DNA of 64,000 bases from contig CAVYXZ010000005.1 in assembly GCA_963772595.1 (NCBI GenBank), positions 186,001-250,000 of the forward strand, read 5' to 3'. The stretch's first letter is position 1. Every line of letters begins with the position of its first letter. Source of the stretch: CAVYXZ01 sp963772595 (GTDB lineage Bacteria; Chloroflexota; Anaerolineae; Aggregatilineales; Phototrophicaceae). Made by a program: the position numbers and the translations under genes. Under the pieces are notes generated by a model. That model was not told the DNA's origin, did not search any database, and saw only the letters and a list, made by a program, of their open reading frames with translations. Shown in pieces: positions 54,999-63,341 of the stretch.

Positions 54999-56168
54999 AT
55001 GGAGAGCATCGCACCGGAAGAAGTTGGGCTTTCATCTGAACGCCTGGGCCGCATTCGCCCGCTGGTGCAGCGCTATGTCGATGAGGGCAAATACGCCGGG
55101 GTCATGACGCTGATCGCGCGGCACGGCAAAGTCGCCTATCTGGACTGCGTCGGCATGATGGACCGGGAAGCAGGCAAGCCGATGAAGGAAGACACCATCT
55201 TCCGCATCTACTCCATGACCAAGCCGATCACCAGCCGTCGCGCTGCTGATGCTGTATGAAGAAGGGCTTGCTGCGGCTGAACGACCCGGTGGCTGAGTAC
55301 ATCCCCGGCTTCGCCGATGTCATGGTCTTCGCCCAACCGCCGCAGACCTTAGCGCGCCCGATCACCATCCGCCATCTGCTGACGCATACCGCCGGGCTGA
55401 CCTACGATTTTCACGGCACGTCGGTGGTGGATGCGATGTACGCTCAGGCAGAGATCATCTTTCCGGCTTACACCTCCGAGCAGTTCGTCGAAAAACTGGT
55501 CCAACTGCCGCTCGTTCACCAACCGGGGGCCGTCTGGCGCTACAGCGTGGCGACCGATGTGGTAGGCCGCCTGGTCGAGGTCATCTCCGGCATGACGCTG
55601 GACCGTTACTTCCAGGAGCGCATTCTTCGGGCCGCTGGGCATGGTCGATACCGGCTTTTTCGTGCCACCGGCCAGCCAGCCACGCCTGGCGACTCTCTAT
55701 CACTGGCAAGCCGAAGCGGGCAAGCTCGTGTCCGGGCCGGACCGACGTATCAAGGATTATACGCGCCCCGCTCCATTTCTATCGGGCGGCGGCGGGCTGG
55801 TCTCCACGATGGCGGATTACCTGCGCTTCTGCCAGATGCTGCTCAACAAGGGCGTATTGGATGGCGTGCGGCTGCTGGGGCGCGAGACGGTCGAACTGAT
55901 GTCGCGCAATCATCTCCTGCCAGAGGTTCAGGGAGAGCCGCAGCCGGGCTTCGGCTTCGGCCTGGGCGTGGCGGTGCTGACCGATCTGGCGGCCTATGGT
56001 GAATTAGGCTCGGTTGGCATGTACCGCTGGGGCGGCGCGGCCAATACCACCTTCTGGATCGACCCACAAGAAGACCTGATCGGCATTCTGATGACCCAGC
56101 TTATCTCATCGCCCTTCCTGCTCGTGAATGATTTCCGCAACCTGACCTATCAGGCGCTGCTGGATTAA
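54999..56168 (+). CDS. Beta-lactamase-fold serine hydrolase, copy 4, three frame changes
   Basis: Rejoined length about 389 residues. The first frame (54999-55259) gives MESIAPEEVGLSSERLGR and FRIYSMTKPITS. The frame then changes near 55235, back near 55265, and again near 55622. Compared with copy 3, the sequence has single extra bases (ACCAGCCGTCGC for ACCAGCGTCGC; CGCATTCTTCGG for CGCATCTTCGG). The last part (GMVDTGFFVPPASQPRL to RNLTYQALLD) is intact. The small indels would be fixed by one-base corrections. Active-site Ser and Lys are present in the first frame. Confidence 0.8.
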
Positions 56169-56287
56169 AGCAGTGCTGAGTAATGAGTGCTGAGGCGAGG
56201 AAACTGTTTGATCCCTGATTTAGCACGATTCGCCGGAGTCGCCTGTATCCTGTCCATTGGCTCTGTTTTGCTTCAGCACTCGGCACT

Positions 56288-57052
56288 TCAGGTGAGCGGG
56301 GTGGCCCAGAGGAAAGCGCGTGAAGCCGAGCGTTCCGGCTCATCGACCAGGATGGTCCGGTAGGCAGCCTCGAAGAGCAGGGCCTGGACATGGAACATGG
56401 CGCTGACGTTATGCACCTCGACCGCCATAATCGGGCGCTGCGTCTTGAGCAGGTGGCTGGCCCCGCCCAGGACCTCGGCTTCGGCCCCTTCGACATCCAG
56501 CTTGATAAAGGCGGGGGCTGGCTCCCCGGCAGCGATCAGGCTGTCGATGCGGCGCGTCTGCACCGGCTGTTCTTCCAACTGCGCGTAGATTTCCGGCTTC
56601 ACACGGTCGCCCGGCGCGCCGTGCAGGTCCAGATGACCGATGGAGGCCAGGGCCGGGTTCTCGCTGAAACGGAAGACCTGCTCGCCATCGCTATCCGAAA
56701 GGGCCATCTGCGCGATCTCGATACGCTGGGCCAGATCCGGGTTGCGCTCCAACTGGCGCTCGATTCGGGCGACGTTGTGCGGGTTCGGCTCGATGGATAG
56801 CACATGCCCGGCATAGGTCGCCAGCATCAGGCTGTGATAGCCGATCTCCGCGCCGACATCCCAGGCCACAGCATTTGCCAGATCGAGGCCGGACTGCGCC
56901 AGATACTCGTAAATATAGGCGTCATAGCTGCCGTCGAGCATGGTTTGCAGCACCGGGTTCTCCAGGTCGAGGTACATCTCGGCCCCTTGCAAGCGCCCCC
57001 GGCTCACCGTACCCCAACCGAGCTTCATCTCATGACCGAGGATCGATTTCAT
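56288..57052 (-). CDS. FkbM-family methyltransferase
   Basis: 254 residues from ATG 57052 (TGATG overlap with the upstream gene's stop). The SAM-binding segment is AVAWDVGAEIGYHSLMLA, with the acidic motif after it (VLSIEPNPHNVARIERQL). The FkbM signature PAFIKLDVEGAEAEVLGGA is present. FkbM enzymes methylate hydroxyls on sugars or small molecules. It is the second gene of a two-methyltransferase operon with 57052-57687. Acceptor unknown. Confidence 0.85.
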   Translation of the reverse strand: MKSILGHEMKLGWGTVSRGRLQGAEMYLDLENPVLQTMLDGSYDAYIYEYLAQSGLDLANAVAWDVGAEIGYHSLMLATYAGHVLSIEPNPHNVARIERQLERNPDLAQRIEIAQMALSDSDGEQVFRFSENPALASIGHLDLHGAPGDRVKPEIYAQLEEQPVQTRRIDSLIAAGEPAPAFIKLDVEGAEAEVLGGASHLLKTQRPIMAVEVHNVSAMFHVQALLFEAAYRTILVDEPERSASRAFLWATPLT

Positions 57053-57687
57053 CACTGCACCGTCTTGCAGATGAAAAAGTGCTGATAGGGCCGCTCTGGC
57101 ACGCGGTAATGCCGCTCGACACGCAGACCCGCCGCCGCCATGGCCGTGATAATGCGGCTGACCGGGAAGCCGCGCCAGCCGATCTCCCAGTGATGGTGCG
57201 TGTAGGGGATGAACTCGCCGCGCGGGATGATACGGCTCAGGTCAATCAGGATATTGCGCTGGTCGAAGCCCCACTGCGTCAGCGAGATCGACAGCGCGTG
57301 ACTGTTATCCGGCAGCGAGATCAGCACGTCGTGGCTGGCGACGCGGCTGAGTTCCGCCAGGGTGGGCGCGAACTGATCGTAGGGCAGATGTTCCAGCACC
57401 TGGCAGCACATGACCAGATCAAAGCTGTTGGCGCGAAAGGGAATGGCCGTCACGTTGCCGACTGCGTCAGGCGCGATGTCGAGCATCAGGTCCAGTTCGT
57501 AGACGCGAATCCTGCGCCGGTTGAGGTAATCGCTGACCAGCTTGTTGCCCAAACCGATCTCCAGCACCGTCTGCGCCTCGGTCTTTAAGGCTTCCGTGAC
57601 CTGGGTCCAGTAGGCGGCGAAGCGGGCTTTGGTGTCGTATTCCGGCGCTAAGAAAAAGTCGCCCTGCGGCTGGGGTAAGACGGTCAT
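57052..57687 (-). CDS. SAM-dependent methyltransferase
   Basis: 211 residues from ATG 57687 (GAGGG before it). Motif I: QTVLEIGLGNKLVSDYL; motif II: AIPFRANSFDLVMCCQVLEHL (D-L-V-x-x-x-x-V-L-E-H-L). A class-I methyltransferase fold. The acceptor is not clear; DVLISLPDNSHALSISL and RVERHYRVPERPYQHFF belong to the acceptor part. TATAGT at 57713-57718 is a plausible -10. The stop overlaps the FkbM gene start, so they form an operon. Confidence 0.83.
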   Translation of the reverse strand: MTVLPQPQGDFFLAPEYDTKARFAAYWTQVTEALKTEAQTVLEIGLGNKLVSDYLNRRRIRVYELDLMLDIAPDAVGNVTAIPFRANSFDLVMCCQVLEHLPYDQFAPTLAELSRVASHDVLISLPDNSHALSISLTQWGFDQRNILIDLSRIIPRGEFIPYTHHHWEIGWRGFPVSRIITAMAAAGLRVERHYRVPERPYQHFFICKTVQ

Positions 57688-57909
57688 GCAATCCCTCGCT
57701 GTGTACGGTTTCATTATAGTGTACGCAGCGTCCAACGCACCAATTGGAGCAAAACAGTCGCGGTACAAATTTGGCAAGCTGAGGATAAACATAGTATAGC
57801 GCGCTCCAGTCAACAGCCCACAGTTTCAGGGCTTGTTTTGTGAAAAAATACACTATGCTGAGGGCAGGTGTACACCGCTATCGTCATGCATCAGAAGAGA
57901 GGAAACATC

Positions 57910-58362
57910 ATGCCTGAACTCAGCGTACAGATCGAACGCCTCGCCCCGATGCGCGTGGCAGCGCTTGCAGTCCGCAGTGACTCGCCGGAGACTGAGGCCA
58001 TCAATGCCCTGCTCGATTGGGCACGTCCGCAAGGCCTGCTGGACCAGCCATTTCGTTTCTTCGGTTACGACAACTGTCAGCCTGCGCCGAACCACATCTA
58101 CACCACCTGGCTGACCGTCGGTCCGGCGGTCGAAGGCTCCGGTCAGGTCGAGATCAAGCATTTTCCGGGTGGGCGTTTTGCCGTCACCACCGTGTCGAAC
58201 GTAGAACAGATCGCGCCGCAGTGGAAGCAGTTGGCGCAGTGGTGCCAGGCGCATCAGCAGCCCTTCGGTGGTCATCCCGGCCTTGAAGAGCACTTCGACC
58301 TCGTTGCCGACCATCCGCTGGCCGGGCCGCGCTTCAAGCTCTATCTCTCGCTCCGAAGCTAA
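57910..58362 (+). CDS. GyrI-like/effector-binding domain protein
   Basis: 150 residues from ATG 57910. GyrI-like/AraC effector-binding fold: IERLAPMRVAALAVRSDS, FRFFGYDNCQPAPNHIYTTW (the central strand and helix), GSGQVEIKHFPGGRFAVTTV and HFDLVADHPLAGPRFKLYL. Such domains bind small amphipathic ligands or act as gyrase inhibitors. GAGAGGAA lies before the ATG. The palindromic repeat at 58371-58397 follows at 8 bases. Confidence 0.8.
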   Translation: MPELSVQIERLAPMRVAALAVRSDSPETEAINALLDWARPQGLLDQPFRFFGYDNCQPAPNHIYTTWLTVGPAVEGSGQVEIKHFPGGRFAVTTVSNVEQIAPQWKQLAQWCQAHQQPFGGHPGLEEHFDLVADHPLAGPRFKLYLSLRS

Positions 58363-58370
58363 GCATAATC

Positions 58371-58397
58371 GTAGGGACACGGCACCGCCGTGTCTAC
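58371..58397. repeat. GTAGGG-type palindrome after the GyrI-like gene
   Basis: GTAGGGACACGGC, a short centre (ACC) and GCCGTGTCTAC form a near-perfect hairpin 8 bases past the stop. Same GTAGGG-family lead as at 60918. It may act as a bidirectional terminator with the convergent gene 58404-59018. Confidence 0.55.
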
Positions 58398-58403
58398 CAC
58401 CCC

Positions 58404-59018
58404 TTACTCATTCATCCACTTTCGGAGGAAGTGATAAAACATCGCATTGAGCAGAATGCCCGCCAGGAATGCGATGGCGATGTGAAGCGGCGTAATAATG
58501 TTGTGGCTGAGATAGAAGTAGAGCAGCCAGCTATAGCCGGGAATAATCAGCAAGAGCGCGGTGAGGCTGCCCGGCGAGTATCGCGCAGTTTTTATCCATT
58601 CACCGAGGTGCAGGAAAGCATTCACATACAGAGCCATCGCCATGAAGAAGGCAGTCCACACGGGCAGAATACCCACACTCACCATGAACATGATCGGCAG
58701 GGCAAATATTGCTGCCGTTCCATCGGTCACAAAGGCACGCCGGGCTGAAAGGGGCAGGAAGGCATCTGAACTGTGACAGACCGTGAGGTTGAACCAGGGA
58801 ACAAATCCGCCAGGGAAGATATACTCCTCCACAGTATGCAGCAGGCCAATCGTCATAATTAGCCAGAAAACCCAATCCGGGTCTGTGCGCCGGGTTGGAT
58901 CCATCAATATCCATATCGCCAGCACTACTGAAAACAGGGCGATGGCCCCGTTCATGATCTGGGTATAGCGCAGATAACGCTGATTTTGTTCGTCAACTGG
59001 ATAGGTTCGCACCGTCAT
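58404..59018 (-). CDS. HXXEE-domain membrane protein
   Basis: 204 residues with about five hydrophobic helices (IALFSVVLAIWILMD, FWLIMTIGLLHTVEEYIF, FALPIMFMVSVGILPVWT, LTALLLIIPGYSWLLYF, HIAIAFLAGILLNAMFYHFL). The motif H-T-V-E-E at residues 62-66 is the name-giving HXXEE motif. A further His is in LHLGEWI. The function of this family is unknown. The stop lies 41 bases past the GyrI-like gene's end and they converge. The gene lies just downstream of the TetR regulator on the same strand. Confidence 0.82.
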   Translation of the reverse strand: MTVRTYPVDEQNQRYLRYTQIMNGAIALFSVVLAIWILMDPTRRTDPDWVFWLIMTIGLLHTVEEYIFPGGFVPWFNLTVCHSSDAFLPLSARRAFVTDGTAAIFALPIMFMVSVGILPVWTAFFMAMALYVNAFLHLGEWIKTARYSPGSLTALLLIIPGYSWLLYFYLSHNIITPLHIAIAFLAGILLNAMFYHFLRKWMNE

Positions 59019-59033
59019 TTTAGCTTACCTTTC

Positions 59034-59621
59034 TCAGGTTGTGGTGCTGCCGTAACCGCAGAGAAATAGATGCACATACTGCTGTAGGTCAAAAACTTCA
59101 CTGATCTGCGGCATAACACTTTCCACGAGGCTGGCAAAGACCAGGGGCCCAATCAACGCGGAAAAGGCCATCAGGGGGGAGCCTGCCTTCAACTGCCCTT
59201 CGTCCTGATACTGCTGCACAAGCTGCACAAGCTGCCCAACGAGCTTGAGGGAATGCTGCGCATGTTCACGGAGCGCCGGGTTGCGAGGCAGTTCTATCAG
59301 AATAATCGGGATGATCGACTGGCGATTTTGGCTGACCGTCCACAGCGTCTCGACGATGCGCATGAAATCTGCTTCACGGTCTCCGGTATATTGCAAGTTC
59401 ATGTTCGCCACCGACTGGGCTTCACGTGCGAACATCGCATCCAGCACCGCTGCCTTTGTGCTAAAGCGCCGGAAAATGGTGACTTCATTCACACCCGCTT
59501 CGTCCGCAATACAGCGTGTGGTCAGCTTTTGAAAGCCGCGCTTATAAACACAGCGAATCGCCGCATCCAGTATCGCTGTCTGGGTGTCATCCCATTCGGA
59601 AGCAGTAGTTGACGGGGCCAT
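59034..59621 (-). CDS. TetR-family transcriptional regulator
   Basis: 195 residues. The N-terminal helix-turn-helix runs from TQTAILDAAIRCVYKRGFQK to TRCIADEAGVNEVTIFRRF, followed by FSTKAAVLDAMF. The C-terminal ligand domain (residues 65-195) includes EADFMRIVETLWTVSQNRQSI. The start at 59621 is preferred over an in-frame ATG at 59672, because the palindrome 59650-59670 would otherwise lie in its coding region. Its likely targets are itself, the HXXEE gene and possibly the divergent ferrochelatase. Confidence 0.85.
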   Translation of the reverse strand: MAPSTTASEWDDTQTAILDAAIRCVYKRGFQKLTTRCIADEAGVNEVTIFRRFSTKAAVLDAMFAREAQSVANMNLQYTGDREADFMRIVETLWTVSQNRQSIIPIILIELPRNPALREHAQHSLKLVGQLVQLVQQYQDEGQLKAGSPLMAFSALIGPLVFASLVESVMPQISEVFDLQQYVHLFLCGYGSTTT

Positions 59622-59649
59622 ATTGAAGGCAAACCTCGGATAAGAAAAA

Positions 59650-59670
59650 GCAAGCAAGTAACTTGCTTGC
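59650..59670. promoter_or_regulatory. TetR-type operator palindrome
   Basis: GCAAGCAAGT and ACTTGCTTGC form a perfect inverted repeat around a single A (21 bases). It lies 28 bases upstream of the TetR start and 120 bases upstream of the divergent ferrochelatase start. A site of this length and symmetry is typical for TetR dimers. Confidence 0.7.
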
Positions 59671-59790
59671 ATTTTCACATGAATCAGGAATATTGTCAAA
59701 CTTTGTATTTGATGAGTACAGTTTTCTGTAAAATTTGCAGAAGGATATGGTAGAATTGCGCGTATCGAAACAATGGGTCGAGGACAAGTT

Positions 59791-60823
59791 GTGAATCCTA
59801 CCGGCGTTGTCATCGCCCAGTTGGGCACGCCCGCCGCCCCAACCGCTGCTGCCTTACGACCCTATCTGAAACAGTTCCTCTCCGACCTGCGCGTGATTGA
59901 TTATCACCCGCTGCTGTGGCAGCCAATTCTGCGCGGCATGATCCTGCGCACGCGCCCGCGTAAGTCCGCTCAGCTTTACGCCCGCATCTGGACCGAGGCC
60001 GGTTCACCGTTGATGGTCTTCTCGCAGCGGCAGGTGGATGGGGTGCAGCAGCGTTTGGGCGAGAGCTTTCGCGTGCTGCTGGGCATGACTTACGGCGAGC
60101 CGAGCATCGCCCGCGCGCTGCGCGATCTGGAAGTCCGAAGGCATCACGCACGTCATCGTGCTGCCGATGTACCCGCAGTATTCCTCGACGACCACCGCTT
60201 CAGTCTACGACGCGGTCTTTCAGGCTGCCGCAGGCCGCCGGAGCGAACATAAGCGCTTTGTCCCGGCGCTGCGTTTTATCGCGCCGTTTTACGAGGATGC
60301 GCGCTACATCGAGGCGATGGCTCAGCACCTGCGTGAGACGGTTGCCGCGCTGCCGGAGCCGCCCGACCAGTATGTCGTCACTTTTCATGGCATCCCGCGC
60401 CGCTACATCGAGACCGGCGATCCCTACCGCCAGCAGTGTGAACAGACCGCACAGCATCTGGCTGAGACGATGGGCTGGGATGAGTCGCAGTGGCGCATCA
60501 GCTTTCAATCACGCTTCGGGCCGGAGGACTGGCTGGAACCCTACACCGAGGACGTGCTGGAGGGCCTGCACGCGGAGGGCATCCAGCGTCCGCTGGTCTT
60601 TTCGCCCGGCTTCGTGACCGACTGCCTGGAAACGCTGGACGAACTGGGCCACGAGGGCCGCGAGCAGTTCGCCGCAGGCGGTGGCGACGAAACGCAGTTT
60701 CATCTGGCGGCCTGCCTCAACGATCACCCGACCTGGCTGGATACGATGGCGGCGCTGGTGCTGGAGAACGCGGGCGGCTGGACCGCAGCAGAATCTGCAA
60801 CGGCTACTGAGGTCAAGGGCTGA
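59791..60823 (+). CDS. hemH: Ferrochelatase, one frameshift
   Basis: Inserts Fe(II) into protoporphyrin IX (or coproporphyrin) in haem synthesis. About 343 residues, rejoined. GTG 59791 has GAGGA before it and starts at PTGVVIAQLGTPAAPTAAAL. Blocks: YLKQFLSDLRVIDY, GMTYGEPSIARAL, and after a frame change near 60135 (extra G in GAAGTCCGAAGG) EGITHVIVLPMYPQYSS. Then follow FHGIPRRYIETGDPY, containing the catalytic His, ISFQSRFGPEDWLEPYT (the family's S-R-F/V-G block) and PGFVTDCLETLDELG. No other haem gene is nearby. Confidence 0.88.
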
Positions 60824-60917
60824 TACAGGAAAAAGGAAAGTGGGACGCTATCCGCGCTAAGCCATCAGCCGAAAATGTTTTTGTTTAGCCGGCAAGTCAG
60901 CCAAGAAATCGTGTGTC

Positions 60918-60946
60918 GTAGGGGAGGGTCTGAGACCCTCCTCTAC
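60918..60946. repeat. GTAGGG-type palindrome after ferrochelatase
   Basis: GTAGGGGAGGGTCTGAGACC is the left side of a near-perfect palindrome closed by CTCCTCTAC. It shares its architecture with the copy inside asnB at 14833-14861, differing mainly in the two centre bases. It lies about 95 bases past the hemH stop. Confidence 0.6.
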
Positions 60947-61072
60947 ATCCAATGAGCCGTTTTGATACACTCTGATCCGAACAATTTGCTTAGGCTTCGG
61001 CGTGGTTTTGTTGGTTATCATTCGAACACTGGCTTAGAATAGTACTCCCATTGGATGGACAGGGTGAATCAC

Positions 61073-61570
61073 ATGGGCAAAGCCAAATTTACGCTGACTT
61101 AACATCAAGATGAACTGGTCGCGCTGACGAAAGGCTGCGACCACAAGACCTTAGCCATCTGGGCCAGGGACTGCGCGCTGCGTGTGCTGCCCTATTTTAC
61201 GCAGCAGTTCCCTGATGACCCGCGCCCGCAGCAGGCGCTCGACACCCTTCAGGCCTGGATCGACACCGGGCAGTTCAAAATGGCCGTGATTCGCAAAGCC
61301 TCGCTGGATTCTCATGCCGCAGCCCGTGAGGTGGGTGAAGACAGTCCGGCGCGCTCAGCAGCGCGGGCAGCCGGTCAGGCAGTGGCGACGGCCCACGTGC
61401 CGACACATTCGATTGGGCCTGCGGTATATGCGCTGCAAGCCATCCACCGGGCCAGCAGCGACTCAGAGGCCGAGGCTGCCATCAGAAGAGAACTTGAGTG
61501 GCAGTCTCAGCACCTGCTTGAACTTGAACGCACCCTCCCAAACACACCCACCAGGAGACAGCACTCCTGA
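61073..61570 (+). pseudogene. Putative immunity protein (Imm-5-like), interrupted by a nonsense codon
   Basis: From ATG 61073 the translation is MGKAKFTLT, then a TAA at 61100-61102, then HQDELVALTKGCDHKTLAIW and RVLPYFTQQFPDDPRPQQAL. The remainder follows (QAIHRASSDSEAEAAI, QSQHLLELERTLPNTP). Total 165 residues with the stop as a gap. The middle region (helical repeats with C-A-x-R-V-L-P-Y-F and D-D-R/P-x-P-x-x-A-I/L) resembles immunity proteins of polymorphic toxin systems. No toxin lies in this window. Alternative start: ATG 61184 gives a 128-residue remainder. Readthrough or sequencing error cannot be excluded. Confidence 0.5.
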
Positions 61571-61681
61571 GGCTTATTCCTAGTCGGAATCAGCTTCGGG
61601 GTGCGGGGGACCGGTCCCCTGCCGGGGTATGGGGCAGCGCCCCAGATAATTCCCTATGACCTACTTGCTATTGCGCTAGCC

Positions 61682-62113
61682 CTACTTGTCGAGGACGTTC
61701 GCCAGCCGGTCCAGCGTGTCGTTGAGGCGCTTCTGCTGTTCCAGGGCCGGATCAACGGTCTCTTCCGCCGGGGCTTCCTCTTCCTGTTTGGCGAGGCGGT
61801 TCATCGCACGCACGACCATGAACATGGCGAAGGCCACCACCACGAAGGTGATAATCGTGTTGATGAAGATCCCATAGTTGATGGTCGTCGCCCCGGCAGC
61901 CTGAGCATCCGCTAGCGAAGCGTAATCACCGCCAGAGAGATTGATGAAGTAATTACTGAAATCAGCCCCACCCAGCAGGAAGCCAATCGGCGGCATGATG
62001 ATGTCATTGACCAGTGAATTGACAATCGCCCCGAAAGCAGTCCCCAGAATAATACCGACGGCAAGGTCCACGACATTGCCCCGCATGGCAAATTCACGAA
62101 ATTCCTTGAGCAT
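61682..62113 (-). CDS. mscL: Large-conductance mechanosensitive channel
   Basis: 143 residues. Osmotic safety valve. The N-terminal helix FREFAMRGNVVDLAVGIILG with AFGAIVNSLVNDIIMPPIGF (TM1 and pore) is diagnostic; the second helix is IFINTIITFVVVAFAMFMVV; the C-terminal bundle has LEQQKRLNDTLDRL. Length is normal for the family. It stands alone. Confidence 0.95.
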   Translation of the reverse strand: MLKEFREFAMRGNVVDLAVGIILGTAFGAIVNSLVNDIIMPPIGFLLGGADFSNYFINLSGGDYASLADAQAAGATTINYGIFINTIITFVVVAFAMFMVVRAMNRLAKQEEEAPAEETVDPALEQQKRLNDTLDRLANVLDK

Positions 62114-62187
62114 AGTGGTTCTTCCTTATATAAAGCCGAACGAGCGCGGCATTAAGGCGGATTGTAATGTAAAAATCCAGCCGTCTC

Positions 62188-62658
62188 TCAACCGGCGAGC
62201 GCATCAAAGACCTTCGGCGCGATCAACCAGACCAGGATCCCGTGCAGTTCGCTGGCGGAGAGGACGTCGACCCGCGCCAGGCTGCCGGTCTTCATCTCGA
62301 TGCTGGACCCGGTCAGGCTGTGGACGACCTGCGGCAGGGTCGGATTATGGCCGACGAACATCAATTCGGCACTGGCATCCAGGTCCCGGATGAGCGCGGC
62401 CACCGCGTCGCGGTTGAAGCCGTAGTCGAGCGCCTCCTGCACGGTGATCGTCATACCCAGCGCCTGGGCGATGATCTGCGCCGTCTGCTGGGCACGGATG
62501 CGCGGGCTGCTGTAGATGACCTGCGGATGAATGCCCAACCGGGCGATGACCTGCGCTTCGGTTGCCAGCCTGGCTTGGCCCTCCGCTGTCAACTGGCGCT
62601 GCTCATCGCTGGCAGCGGATTGTTCGGCCTTGCCGTGCCGGACAAAATAGAGACGCAT
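62188..62658 (-). CDS. sixA: Phosphohistidine phosphatase (SixA family)
   Basis: 156 residues from ATG 62658, with GGGGGAG six bases before it. The histidine-phosphatase RHG motif is YFVRHGKAEQ at residues 5-14; VIYSSPRIRAQQTAQI has the second Arg; MFVGHNPTLPQVV has the second catalytic His. Members remove phosphate from phosphohistidine of histidine-phosphotransfer proteins. The family's short length (about 155) fits. Confidence 0.85.
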   Translation of the reverse strand: MRLYFVRHGKAEQSAASDEQRQLTAEGQARLATEAQVIARLGIHPQVIYSSPRIRAQQTAQIIAQALGMTITVQEALDYGFNRDAVAALIRDLDASAELMFVGHNPTLPQVVHSLTGSSIEMKTGSLARVDVLSASELHGILVWLIAPKVFDALAG

Positions 62659-62674
62659 ACACAACTCCCCCTGT

Positions 62675-63094
62675 TTAAGCGCCTGGAATGACGCCTAACT
62701 GCTGCATCAGCGCCAGCGCGTTGATCTCAGCCCAGCGCTCCTTGATCTTGCCATCCGCCAGCTTGAGGATGTCCATGCCGGTGACGTGGACCGTCTTGCC
62801 GGTCGCCGGGATATTCATCAGCGGGCCGGTCTGGGTGCCGTCGCCGTGCCAGCGCAGACAGGTCCAATCGCCCTCGGCGATCACCTCGTCCACCGTTACT
62901 TTGAGATCGGGGAAGGCAGCGCGAAACATCGCCAGCACCAGTTTGTGCCCTTCGAGACCGGGCGTTTCCGCAGGGAAGGGCGTATGCTCCACCAGGTCTT
63001 CGGCGATCAATTCGTCAGCGAGCGCTGCATTGCCTTCACCCCAGACTTCAGCGCTAAAGCGGCGAGTCACCTCTTTGTTGTGCGCTTCAGACAT
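62675..63094 (-). CDS. SnoaL-like ester-cyclase-fold protein
   Basis: 139 residues of a NTF2/SnoaL-type alpha+beta barrel: VTRRFSAEVWGEGNAALADELI, VEHTPFPAETPGLEGHK, FPDLKVTVDEVIAEGDWTCLR, TVHVTGMDILKLADGKIKERW. The family includes polyketide ester cyclases and predicted enzymes of small-molecule metabolism. There is no polyketide synthase here, so the substrate is unknown. The next gene on this strand (sixA) starts 16 bases past its stop, so they may share a transcript. Confidence 0.83.
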   Translation of the reverse strand: MSEAHNKEVTRRFSAEVWGEGNAALADELIAEDLVEHTPFPAETPGLEGHKLVLAMFRAAFPDLKVTVDEVIAEGDWTCLRWHGDGTQTGPLMNIPATGKTVHVTGMDILKLADGKIKERWAEINALALMQQLGVIPGA

Positions 63095-63201
63095 GATTGC
63101 ACTCCCTCATCCTGTGCGGTCGATAGCGCGATTGTACACTATGCCCACGAACTGGAACAAAAAAAGACCCGCAGCCACAGTGGGCTGGGGTCCGCCTGTT
63201 G

Positions 63202-63273
63202 AGCGGGAGAGGAGATTCGAACTCCCGACATCTTCCTTGGCAAGGAAGCATTCTACCGCTGAATTACTCCCGC
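63202..63273 (-). tRNA. tRNA-Gly (GCC)
   Basis: 72 bases on the minus strand. Acceptor stem GCGGGAG with CTCCCGC (7 base pairs); D arm with TAATTCAGCGGTAGAA; anticodon stem CTTCC/GGAAG with loop TTGCCAA and anticodon GCC; T arm GGGAG-TTCGAAT-CTCCT. No CCA is encoded. It stands alone in the gap between the SnoaL-like and TfoX-like genes. Confidence 0.95.
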
Positions 63274-63341
63274 ATCGTGTTGGACAGTATAGCATTTTCG
63301 ACCCTGGCTGACAAGCCCCTGAATTCTGGGGGGCCGGATAC

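Noticed and set aside
51267..56168. Tandem repeats that might suggest a CRISPR array or transposon block
   Set aside because: They are four full-length genes of about 1.2 kb with diverged sequence. No short direct repeats with spacers are present.
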